In this document: one piece after another, positions 31,637 to 42,054 of the stretch
Position numbering within the stretch: position 1 is the first letter of the stretch
Layout of the letters: the number at the start of each line of letters is the position of its first letter
DNA from: Microthyrium microscopicum
Taxonomy: Eukaryota; Ascomycota; Dothideomycetes; Microthyriales; Microthyriaceae
Length of the DNA: 64,000 nucleotides
Direction: 5' to 3'
Assembly: GCA_010405405.1 (NCBI GenBank)
Contig: MU004232.1
Location: 2,375,481-2,439,480 of the forward strand
Notes under the pieces: generated by a model
Told to the model about the DNA's origin: nothing
Seen by the model: the letters and a program-made list of their open reading frames with translations, nothing else
Database searches by the model: none
Program-made: the position numbers and the translations under genes

Positions 31637-33723
31637 CTACAACATCAACGACATTATCACTACCAACGCTACAGTCATCATCATTACTTTCGTCTGGTAT
31701 TCCAATCGCGTAGCTCCAGCTCGTTGTGGTTGATCGACCCCCAGTCTGTTGCAGGCCAGCAAACTCTGAGCACTAGGATCATCCAACGACCCGTAACTTC
31801 GGGCCCGCAGAGCATCCTGAGATGGACAAGAAAACTGCATACTAGCCGGACAACTCTTGACGAGCTCATAGCACAGCTCTATACACGGCAACAGCTCGCG
31901 ATATGGACCAGGTTTGATGACATGGTCAATTGGTGGATATCTGCTCGTTGCAAACCATGGAGATGTCATGTTGTTTTCTTGGAGGTTGACCTTGGAAAGA
32001 TCGGGAGAGGTTCCATTGGGATAGTTTTGGCCAATGTTGCGTGGAAGGAGGAATGGCGATTCTGGTGGTGCCATTTGAAAATCGGCACAGCGGGGAATGG
32101 TGACTGCACATAACCAAGTACGATAGTCTGAATCGCAATCTGTACAGTTGCGCGAAAGGCTGTACATGGCGGAAGAGGTGGTATTACAAGCCACTTGTTG
32201 GAGTGAATAGGAGAAGTTTTGATACAGATTTTTAGCGTTGTCGTCGTAGAAAGACACCAGATCTTGTAGAGAGGAGCTGGCGCCAGATGGAACTGCATAT
32301 GCAACATTTGAGCAAAATGGGAGGTCGTGTATGATTTTGCAATTGCCGTCTGAATTCACTGTCAATATTTGTGATTATTGTAGTTGTCAAAAGACATACC
32401 TGACTTGGTCTTAAAGCTGAATGGCTGCCAAACTATACCTCCTCCATTCACAGCACCGGATACTACGTTTGCCGATCCATTAGCAGCACTATAAGACATA
32501 AATGCCCAATACTGTGTGCCCAGACTGAGTCCCTCAACCATGAACTGTTGTTTTGGTACATTGCCTTGGTTCCGAGTGATGATGGAATTGTTAACGCTGA
32601 TGCCAGCAGAATTGGCGGCGAGATTTGAAAGTCCACAGAACGAGTTTCGCACGCCATCCAGACCAGATGTATTCGCGGGAACGATAAACATCTTGAACGG
32701 TGGGGGCGTCGATTCCCATTGCTGGCGCAAGCCAGAGTTATTGGCAAGGGCGTCGGAATCAGTAAGATTGTCGGAAACTATCAGTGTAGATGTAGAATCC
32801 GTATCGACCAGAAATGCGCCCGTCGCCTCGTTAACAGCGCGAAAGAAATTATTATCTATCGACGTCGATATTTGAAAGTTCCATTCGCCAGTTGCTCCAG
32901 TGATATTTGGCGCAGATACACCAATGTACAGATTGCCGTTGCCACTCGCTTCCTGAGTAGTGGTAGCATATCCCTCGTTGAAAGCTATAGGCGGCAGTGT
33001 ATCAGACGCTCCAGGTCCAGGTTTCTGATTCACACTTGATAGATACAGCGCCAATTGAGGTGCCGCGCTCGAAGAGCTCCCGTTCATACTCGGCTGGAGA
33101 CAAGTGTTGGCAGTAATGTATACGTTCGCAGTCTTCGTCGCATTCTGACGTTTGTCCAACACCGGAAATTGCGACCCGGTCTGATCTGCTGGCGATTCCT
33201 CCAGTCTGTCCAAATCATCCAGATCAAGGCTTCTCTTCGCCACGTTCCTCCGCTGCAAACTGCCAAACTTAGGCGGTAAAGAGCCCAAAATCCCACTTCC
33301 AGAGTTCCCACTCGGTCCAAAAATCTCAGAATTTTCAAAAACATAATAAACCGTCTGCCCCGGCTGCAAATTCAACGACACCGGCACATTATTCTTCAAC
33401 GGCGTAATATCCTCCGCCGCTCTTCCAATAAGTTCTCGTCCCAACGCTCCTACTCCAAACTCTGGCTCATATAATCCCTTCAGCGCCTCCTCTTGCAACA
33501 CCTTCTCTTGCTCCCTTTCAATCTCATCACCCCAATCCACATCGCCAGCCAACCCCAGATCTATCCGCGGATGATTATGATCTCTTTGTAACGTAGCATC
33601 CAATTCCGCCGCATACGCAAACTGGCCAGGCGAGAGTGTAGAGTAGACGATAAGGAGAAGGAGGGAAGTGCCAATGCAAGCGGCCAGGCGCGATTGCAGA
33701 GGTGTCAGCTTCGGCCACTGCAT
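31637..33723 (-). CDS. MID1: stretch-activated calcium channel subunit Mid1, 681 aa
   Basis: Exons 33723-32400 and 32358-31637 flank a 41-nt intron (GTATGT donor); the join reads TKSGSVNSDGNC and stays in phase. An N-terminal signal/anchor segment (LAACIGTSLLLLIVYSTL) precedes a large extracellular part with many N-glycosylation sites (NGS, NIT, NLT, NNS, NTS). The C-terminal cysteine-rich region is diagnostic for Mid1: FCSNVAYAVPS, NCTDCDSDYRTWLCAVTIPRC and PCIELCYELVKSCP. A terminal hydrophobic stretch follows. Mid1 partners Cch1 in the high-affinity calcium influx channel used during mating, wall stress and hyphal growth. The first cytosol-side residues and the C-terminal end have no odd features. 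Confidence 0.93.
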
Positions 33724-34412
33724 TGCTGTGATATTCTATGTGTGATCCAAAGCCTTGGAGGACTATATGGAGAAACGCGGCTCCAGTAGAATCATGGTCG
33801 TAAGCAGAGCAAGCAAAGTCAGGAGGGGATTCGAAGGCGGCGCAGTCGGATCGACGGAGATGGCGGCAGCACGGGATGAACGAGTGGAGGTGCTGGTGTT
33901 GAATAGTGGGTTTGGAAGACTCGGAGTTTCAGTGTAAGGTGAAAGGGAGAGGTATTAGTATTTGCTGACTTGGTGGAGAGTTGGAATGGTCGTTCATTTA
34001 GGAGGGTGAGATTTGGTCTGAAGGAGCAATGGGATGTCTTGGCGCGGCTCCTGCACAATTGGAGGGAGATCCCTGCATGCGGTCACAGACTGGAGAGTGC
34101 AAAGGGCAAGATCGCTGCAAATTAAGGTATATTTATGTCAGCAAGATAATATGTGACTAAAAAAGGGGTAGACCTAGATATTCAAGAAATAATTGTGTAT
34201 TCATAAAAGTTTTGGTGTATTTACTTGGTATGCTCAAGTGTGTATCATCTGCCATGCAATGTCCAAATGAACCATCTTACATAGCGAGTCCAAACATCGT
34301 TTCAATCCATACAGGCGGCTTTATAGCTCGCCCAAGCCCAAACATCCAAGAAAAATAAAACTCCATCGCTGATGCAGAAAACAAAAATGTACGCTAAAGG
34401 AAGGTATGCCGC
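33724..34412. other. MID1 upstream region and protease 3' flank
   Basis: About 690 nt. Positions 33750-34060 are markedly G-rich on the top strand, forming the right arm of a skew switch whose left arm is the MID1 5' coding part. No gene is supported. Confidence 0.4.
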
Positions 34413-35938
34413 TTATAACATGACCGCAAAGCCAAAGGCGATAGCTGCCGCTACCAGTGAGCAGCACGTCGCCACCTGCTTGAAAGGTGGTGGTGTGTTT
34501 ACATTGCCGCCACTGGGTATCGTTGAGACTGATGGACCGCGAGCTCCACCGGTTGCCACTGATAGTGTGGTGACCGCATTGGCTACGAGTGAGGCACCTG
34601 GCACACCACTCGTGCCCGAGGCGATTTCTTCGACGTTGCTCTTAGTAGCATTGAAATTTGTGGGCGCCAGAGAGATCTGGTTGTTTGATAAGTCGTACAC
34701 CACGTAAGCACTGCGAAGAAAAGTATCGCCTAGAACGGCAGTAGAATCTCCAGCGTCACTGATGCCTAGAAATTTTGTTAGTTCTTGGACGTTTCAACCA
34801 AGATTTTGTTTCACATACCTAAAATGCAGACCTGGCGGCCATTGCGAGTTCCGTCTACGATAACCAGCTCGTTCATTGGCACACTAATGGTAACTCCAGA
34901 AAATGAGAAATCCACAGTTGCTGTATTGCTCATGAGATTGCAATTAACAGTAGCAGCACCAGATTGACTGCTATATGTCGCGCTGAAGATGGTGAATAGT
35001 GATTGAGCGTATGTTGTTGGAAGATAAGACAAGCTGCTTCCAGAGTCGAGGAGGACTGGAACTGGCGAGCTACTGCTCAAAACAGTCTGGCCACCAGCGG
35101 TCACTCCAGTAAGTGCAATAATGAATTCTCTGTACACGCCATCCTCCTTAATAATTGGCAATGTTGCCAAAGAGCCTGTAAACTTCTCGGTATCAACGCC
35201 TCCAAACAGGATTGATCCAGTATTCGCGTCCAGATCATTGAGCCACAAGCTGTACGAAGGAGTATTTGTGACTTTGTTCTGAGCCAGAATCTGTGGCAAA
35301 TTTTGATATGTTTTTCCCGTTGTGCTCACAGATGCTTCATTGGTGGGATATCCAACTCCTAGAATGCCTTGAGCTGAAGTTGATTTGTATCCAATTCCAA
35401 ATGGTACACTTGTTATGCTAGTCTGGCCCATGGTAACAGTATCAGCTGCATAATCGCCCTGTGCGTACGAACTGTCTGCATATTTGATGTAGAAATCGCT
35501 ATTGAGATATTGGTAGGTACTGGAGGAATTGGCGTTGTATACTCCGGACGCGGAGCATTGTTGTGCGTATTGTTGACATAATGTTGACACGGCTGAATTT
35601 GCCCACAGATCACTGCTACCCGTGTCGATGTCTAGGCGTAGACTTTGGCCTGGCGTTCCAAGGCTAACATTTGCAAAATATAGTGTTTGCTCGTTGTCTA
35701 GGGTAAGCTGGAGCGAGCTTCTCTTCTTTATTCGCGCGCGATCCCTTGCGACAGGGCTGAGATTGGTAGTCTTTCTTGAAAGGTCTAGTGAAAGCACGGA
35801 TGGCTATGGAATGGTTAGTTGGCCGCCAAAAAGGCTGAATGGATGTTTGTAACTTACATTACTTCTAGATATTAATTGTATTGCAGAAACAAGTGTTGAT
35901 GTGGTACTGGCAAAAGCCCAGCATGTTGTAGTCTTCAT
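34413..35938 (-). CDS. GPI-anchored aspartyl protease (yapsin/candidapepsin-like), 472 aa
   Basis: Three exons: 35938-35858, 35803-34819 and 34765-34413, with introns of 53-54 nt. The signal peptide (MKTTTCWAFASTTSTLVSA) is followed by a propeptide ending at a dibasic KKRS site, the expected processing point. Both catalytic aspartates of a pepsin-fold protease are present: LDIDTGSSDLW and VLLDSGSSLSYLP. The third exon completes the fold (DSTAVLGDTFLRSAYVVYD) and adds a Ser/Gly/Thr-rich stretch and a hydrophobic tail (CCSLVAAAIAFGFAVML) typical of GPI addition. Yapsin-like enzymes process wall and secreted proteins at the cell surface. It lies next to MID1 in the same direction, which may be coincidence. 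Confidence 0.9.
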
Positions 35939-37910
35939 GTTTAATATATGAGGACAAGGATAGCTGCGGGTAGGGGAATCTTCAAGTTACTCTCTCGATA
36001 TGAACTGGTGGGAGACTTGGCGAGGTGGGGTGTAGATATTAAGAATTCATGTGGTGAGTATGGAGGAGGAGTAGAGAAGAAATTAAAGGGAAAATTAGCA
36101 GTCAAGCGAAAACGCAACCGGATGGAAGATGGAAAAGCGCGGCGCAGACGAAGCAGAGGATGCGCACGCCTTTTGGGGAGAAGGAGCTAAAGGTAGGTGG
36201 AGCAGTTGCGCAGAGCGAATTGGATGAGATGCACAAGGGTCAAGCTGACGCGGCTGGGCGGTTGATGACGCACCTCTCTCACTGGTTAACTGATGCTGGC
36301 AGCAGTCTGGATCTTGATGTGAAGTTGAACGAGTGGATGTCTTCTGGCCACCTTGCTTTGCGCAGCAACTTGGCCGCTAAAAGAAGTCCTCTACAGTCCT
36401 TGGCCGGGCTGTGTTTGGAGCAGGTGGGTAATGCACAAGGGCGAGAGATGTGAATCAGATACTGGTACTTCGCGATACACGGTTGGCGGCTGTATTATCC
36501 AGGATCCCCAGGTCACTTACGGGGGTCTTGAATCTTTAGAGGTTCTCCAACTGCCTCTCTGTATGTCGCAGAACGACATCTGTCAGTAGCCTAGTTATAC
36601 AAAGAGACGCTTAAAGGTATGTCCAGTGCTTTGTCCTACAAGTTCGCCTATTTTTCTTTCTGCGCACTTGCCAAACATGGTCAAGCCTGGATTTGCCAAA
36701 GCTGAGCACCAATAGATCCGGATATTCATGGAGATGCCAACGAGGCTGCGTTTGTATCCTGCAAGACACAACCGTCACTGGTGGCAGTGCCATACCTGAC
36801 CGCTGTATGACCACTGAAATCTTACACACAGCAGCGATAGTCTGGCCATTACTGTGCGGCGGCTGTACCATCTTTATTCAAAAGAGAAGAAACATTTCTC
36901 TTAATTGGAAAAGTTGCGACAAATGTTTCCCATTTTCTGGACGTCTAAAGAGGGCAGTTGGGAATACCCTAGGCGCCCTACCGGATGTCAGTCAAGAGCG
37001 ACGCCGATCTGCTGGAAACAGGGGCATGCTGTAACATTTGGCTCTAAGCACTGGTTTCGGGAGGAGGTTGGCCAACACCCAGTAAATTTTTGCGATCAAG
37101 GGACGACCTGAATAATAAACCGCCTCATCCGTTGACACCCGCGGAACCATCTTCAAAGTGTCTGGACTTGAAAAAGCCTCCAACAACACCAGCCTCAAGA
37201 AAGGGTCCAGTATCGATATCTTGGAAATCGATAGATCTACGCAGGGGATGTTCTATATCCAGCCCTCGTATAACCTCAAGATGGCCATAACGGGCCAACA
37301 TATGGCAAACCAGAGTCATGATGCTGAAAGATGATTCCAGTACTGAGAGAATCCACCTTTGTGGGGTAAACTAGTTCTGTAGAGACTCGTCATCAGAGCA
37401 TCATGCATTCCAGACTTCCAGTTCAGGATTATTCGTGGAGCTTGATCTTGTGAGTGTCTTGAAAATTCCAATGCGGCAAAGAAAAGGTCCACAGAGGCAA
37501 GACATCTTGTTGAAAAAGTCTTGCTTTTTGATAGGATGTGATAGGTTCCGAAATTAGAAACGTAGGAGGCGCGGTTGTCAACGTGTGAGGCTCAAGGGAT
37601 TCGGCATCCCCACAAACCGGGCGAAAAGATCTGAGAGACGAACCAATCGGCTCGGGATGTATGTTGGTGGAGGTTGGCGGATAATTCCGTCGTTGAGAAG
37701 ACAAAGAGATGAGCCGAGAAAGAAATAATTCGCAAATCTTCAAATTTCGTGGTATTGTCACGTGATAGCGTGACAGCAAAACGCCAAGTCTTGCGCGTGT
37801 TGTCGCGTCTGTCCAACTTCACTCGACCCATTGACATTTCCAACCCACCAAACAATCATACACAATACCGCAAAAATCCCACAACCTACTCTACCAGCCA
37901 AACAATCACC
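35939..37910. other. long divergent intergenic region, protease / RFC4
   Basis: About 2 kb. The frame 36160-36453 (97 codons, ATG) is the longest candidate but has no recognisable motif, signal peptide or splice structure, and I do not call it. The last 60 nt before RFC4 are pyrimidine/A-rich like a 5' leader. Confidence 0.4.
37758..37765. promoter_or_regulatory. TCACGTGA element upstream of RFC4
   Basis: A perfect 8-bp palindromic E-box lies about 150 nt before the RFC4 start. In yeast, Cbf1-type bHLH factors bind this core; a role here is inferred. Confidence 0.5.
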
Positions 37911-39023
37911 ATGACCAAAGCCGAGTCCTCCACCGCCGCCAGCAATGCCCTCAAAGCCAACACCACCAACGCCCCCGCCGGCTACGAACTCCCCTGGGTC
38001 GAAAAATACCGGCCCATCCTCCTCTCAGACATCGTCGGCAACACCGAAACAATCGAGCGTCTAAAAATCATCGCAAAAGACGGCAACATGCCGCACGTAA
38101 TAATCTCCGGAATGCCCGGCATCGGCAAAACCACCTCCGTTCTCTGTCTCGCGCGCGCCCTCCTCGGCGACGCCTACAAAGAAGCCGTCCTCGAACTCAA
38201 CGCCTCTGACGAGCGCGGCATCGACGTCGTCCGCAACCGCATCAAAGGCTTTGCGCAAAAGAAAGTCACACTACCGGAGGGTAGACAGAAATTGGTGATT
38301 TTGGATGAGGCGGATAGTATGACGAGTGGTGCGCAGCAGGCGTTGAGGCGGACGATGGAGATTTATAGTAATACGACGAGGTTTGCGTTTGCGTGTAATC
38401 AGAGTAACAAGATTATCGAGCCGTTGCAATCAAGGTGCGCGATATTGCGGTATAGTCGGTTGACGGACGCGCAGGTGTTGAAGAGACTGTTGCAGATTTG
38501 CGAGGCGGAGAATGTGCAGTATAGCGATGATGGGTTGGCGGGGTTGATCTTTTGTGCGGAGGGGGATATGAGGCAGGCGATCAATAATTTGCAGAGCACG
38601 TTTAGTGGGTTTGGGTTTGTTAATGGGGATAATGTGTTCAAGGTTGCGGATTCGCCGCATCCGATTAAGGTGCAGGCTATGCTCAAGTGCTGCTATGATG
38701 GGAAGATTGACGAGGGGCTTGATAATTTGCAGGAGTTATGGTATGATCATATCAGAGTGAGATGCGATTCGTATACTGACATTGACAGGGATTTGGGTTA
38801 CTCTTGTCATGATATTATCAGCACCATGTTCCGAGTCACGAAGACGATGCCATCGTTATCAGAGCACGCGAAGCTCGAATACATCCGCGAGATTGGATTC
38901 ACTCACATGAGAATCCTTGAAGGAGTTCAAACTCTCTTGCAATTATCAGGCTGTTTGGCGCGTCTGTCGAAGATCAACATGAAGCCAGGCCAGTTTACTC
39001 TACCATCACATGATCTAGTATGA
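37911..39023 (+). CDS. RFC4: replication factor C subunit 4 (clamp loader ATPase), 354 aa
   Basis: ATG 37911 is chosen over an upstream in-frame ATG because the family N terminus starts there. AAA+ motifs are complete: [10 protein letters not shown] (RFC box), [11 protein letters not shown] (Walker A), [10 protein letters not shown] (Walker B, DEAD-type) and [12 protein letters not shown] (SRC motif with arginine finger). A 48-nt intron (38741-38788, GTATGA donor, TGACAG acceptor) lies inside the open frame. Removing it recreates [12 protein letters not shown], the conserved family sequence; keeping it would insert 16 residues without a stop. The subunit helps load PCNA at primer ends and acts in checkpoint clamp loaders. 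The coding strand is C-rich to about 38270 and then G-rich, with an abrupt change in codon choice. Confidence 0.95.
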   Translation: MTKAESSTAASNALKANTTNAPAGYELPWVEKYRPILLSDIVGNTETIERLKIIAKDGNMPHVIISGMPGIGKTTSVLCLARALLGDAYKEAVLELNASDERGIDVVRNRIKGFAQKKVTLPEGRQKLVILDEADSMTSGAQQALRRTMEIYSNTTRFAFACNQSNKIIEPLQSRCAILRYSRLTDAQVLKRLLQICEAENVQYSDDGLAGLIFCAEGDMRQAINNLQSTFSGFGFVNGDNVFKVADSPHPIKVQAMLKCCYDGKIDEGLDNLQELWYDHIRVRCDSYTDIDRDLGYSCHDIISTMFRVTKTMPSLSEHAKLEYIREIGFTHMRILEGVQTLLQLSGCLARLSKINMKPGQFTLPSHDLV

Positions 39024-39413
39024 GTTCAATCACACTAAAGCATAATCCGGGACGAATAGCTACCCTCATCAGCTGTGCTTGATCGACAAAAGATTCAGCA
39101 GTCACAAACCAACGATTATGACTACGTGAGTCAGTACGTCGCTCTGAGTTGAGGCCAACAATGGGTGAAGAGTTAGACATTCGTATATGTACAGGCTTTT
39201 CAAAAATGCTTTATGAACATAACTCTAGGAGGCTACAAATTACCTGCGCCATGCTATGCCGCTTTGCTTTGTATCCGAGCATAACGCCATTGAGGCAAAA
39301 CAGCCAATGGGCTATGCATGAAGGAAAGATATAACGAGTCCAACCCAATTCAATGAATAAATCCCCTCATCTTTCATTTCTAGTGTCGTGTTCAATTCTG
39401 AGTAGAATCATCT
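39024..39413. other. convergent 3' region RFC4 / PPT1
   Basis: About 390 nt between two stop codons. It presumably holds the 3' UTRs; no other feature is visible. Confidence 0.5.
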
Positions 39414-41127
39414 CTACATCATCATTCGCTGCATGCTGTTCGAGGCATATTTCTAGCATGGGTTAGCACGAGTCTCAATTCAATATTTAAAAACCTACCA
39501 TTGGTGGAATGTCCGGATGTGGAACTGCATCGAATTTGTGGAATTCCAGCTTGTACTCAGGTCCAATGTTGATGTATGCGCCCTTGTTTTCTGTGGAATC
39601 GCAATATCTTGGTGCAGAGAAGACTGTTTATGGTCAGAAGGTTAACTTTGACATCTCCAAAGAGAAACTTACCAGTAATGCAGCGTCCATCATGCTCAGC
39701 CTCATATCCCTCCATACGCACTTCGTGACTCCGAATAATCGCCTCGAGTCCATTCTTCTCGCAGAATCGCTTCGTGACATCCGGCCCGAACTGTAGACCC
39801 ACACCACGCTTACTTGGTCCTCGACCTGGCATTGTCTGTGGATCGGTCCACAACATCTCCATCATCAGACCACTCTGGCCTGGCTGGCGCTGTCCATGAC
39901 GATTTAGCTTGCGAATATCGTCTAGAGTGATGGAATCGTCGCTGAACAGTCCTCCATGTAACGTTAGAAACTTGGAGCCGATGAGAGTTGCGAGGGGAAG
40001 TGCGCTGAAAGATTCGCTGAAAAGTTTGTAGACACGCTCGTTGTATTTGGCCCGGCATTCGCCCTCGAAACCGTACATGCGGTTCATGTCATCTGTCTCG
40101 TGATTGCCGCGGTTGAGGAAGAAGGTAGTAGGATACATCCACTTGTAAGCATATAGTAGGAGGGCTACCTCGGTGGACCAGGAGCCGCGATCTACGAAAT
40201 CGCCGTTGAAGAGATAGCCGTGAGTCTTGCTAGGATGGCCGTTGAGGCGGAAGATTTCGAGTAGATCGAAGTATTGACCTAATTATATCAGAATCTGTTC
40301 ATCGAGTCTACTGTGGAAGCTTACCGTGAGTATCACCGCACACCGTGAGTTGGCAATCCTTTTCAACCTGCATCTCCACCATTGTAGGTTCGTTGTATAC
40401 CAAATCCTTGACTGCCAATATTATCTGGAAAACATATTTGCGATGTAGTTTCTTTCCATCCTTGAATCGTTGTATCATGTCGTCAATGAACTCTTGTGTC
40501 ATCTCCTTTCCTAATTCTACACCGTCGTAATCATCCTCTATCGACATGGATTCAAGATGCAAGCCATCGGCAGCTGAAGGTGGGTCTGCAATCTCAATAG
40601 CCTTGAGAAATGCATCGCGCTTGACTATCTTTTGACATTCGTCGTAACGTGCTCTCGCTATCGCATCTTTGGGGTTCTTTTGCATGACAATCTTCCAGTC
40701 TCGTAAGGCATCCTTGTGATGAAGGATCGCGGTGTTCGATACGGCTCGTCGGTAATATGCCTGGTTCGTCAGATGTATTCGAATAGAGCCGATACAAGAG
40801 GGCTCGTAATAGGCATTCATACCTTTGCGTTGTTAGGATCGATCTCAATAGCTTTTGTCGCATCAGCGATGGCGAATCCATATGCTTCTACACGGATGTT
40901 TGCCTATAAGTAATGCCGCGTGGTTAGCCAGCTCTTCATGGTCGCGTGCGTGGTGCTCATCGCGAAATAGGAAAAGTGAGTACCTGGGCACGATTTGTGT
41001 AAAATGAAGGCTCCTTATCGTATATTTCTATGGCTTTCGTGTAATATTCGAGAGCTTCAGGCCAATTATGCTCTTTGAATGCCGCATTGCCCTTCTCTTT
41101 CAGGGCGATTGCCTCTTCTTTCGACAT
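39414..41127 (-). CDS. PPT1: serine/threonine protein phosphatase 5 (TPR-PP5), 476 aa
   Basis: Six exons: 41127-40984, 40903-40823, 40760-40325, 40278-39673, 39623-39499 and 39452-39414. Residues 1 to about 105 are three TPR repeats ([45 protein letters not shown]). The PPP catalytic core follows with all metal-binding motifs: [35 protein letters not shown] and [10 protein letters not shown], then FSAPRYCD. The last exon encodes only [12 protein letters not shown]. The TPR part normally binds the C terminus of Hsp90, which relieves autoinhibition, and Ppt1 dephosphorylates Hsp90 and its co-chaperones. All joins keep phase and donors are standard. The upstream region carries a decayed tandem repeat. 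Confidence 0.95.
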
Positions 41128-41377
41128 GTTTGGGTGAGGTCTGAAGGCTTGATTGTGGGGGTTCGTATATGATATGAGCGGCGAGAGTAGCCAAAAATGT
41201 AGAATACGCTACAGTGTCAAGTAGCAAATCGACCAAAGGTTCGTGATCGAAGGCAGAAAGGTCAATGGGATGGAAAGTGATGGACAAAGAATTAATCTTT
41301 GGCTTGGTGATGCGCTGAAGTGCAGGGGTCTGGAGGGGCATCCTAGCCTAGCAACGGCTCGACTAAATAGATGGCAA

Positions 41378-41871
41378 ACTCCCATCAATGATCAAGTGCT
41401 ATGGCTCCCACCGCTGCTGCTAACCAAAGGGGTGCTACAATTTTCCATCGTACTCGATCAAGAATTGGGATTTGGGTAGGTCTCTCAGGACATAAAATGC
41501 TCGATGATAGAACCAGCGGCGAGCGCGACGGACCAGTGAAAGGGATGGCATACTCCCATCCAGTGCTGTGGCTCCCACCAATGCTACTGAGCAAAAGATG
41601 CTATATTTCCAATCGTATTCGATAAATGAATTTGATTTTGAACATCCCCTCCAGGACATGAAATCCTCGATCATAACCTAGCGTAACGGAATAGCAAAAC
41701 AAACAGCACACTCCCATCAGGGGTTATGGCTCCCATCAACACCACTAAGCAAAAGATGCCATCATTCCCATCCTATTCGATAAGCCTATAAGAAATGGCC
41801 GCCTGATTCGGGAAGTAAAATACTTGAAGGCAGAACGTAGCATGTGGGAGCCAGTGAAGCTGATGGGGCAG
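41378..41871. repeat. degenerate tandem repeat, three units of about 160-175 bp
   Basis: Units start at 41378, 41552 and 41710, each with ACTCCCATC. They share TATGGCTCCCA near the start, AGCAAAAGATGC-like and ATTCGATAA-like blocks in the middle, and a CAGGACAT-AAAT-CTCGAT block later. A partial, more decayed copy may precede 41378 (AAGAATT then TTTGG at 41287-41305 match unit 1). No long frame spans the array. It lies between the PPT1 start and the Munc13-like gene. I recognise no transposon family. Confidence 0.7.
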
Positions 41872-42054
41872 CGTCATTTACATAGTTAGTCCGTTGAGCT
41901 ACATGGAATCAACTATATCACGGATGCCGTTTCGGTTCTTGTCAATGGAAACATCTGTATGTCCACATATCGCGGCTAGTACTTGGGTCTCTATCGAGCT
42001 AATCAACACCGTCATATCACTTGGCCTTACACTGACTGATTTAGCTCTGAGAAG

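Noticed and set aside
36160-36453. 97-codon ATG frame upstream of the aspartyl protease
   Set aside because: It has no signal peptide, domain, coiled coil or splice context, and composition is like the surrounding spacer.
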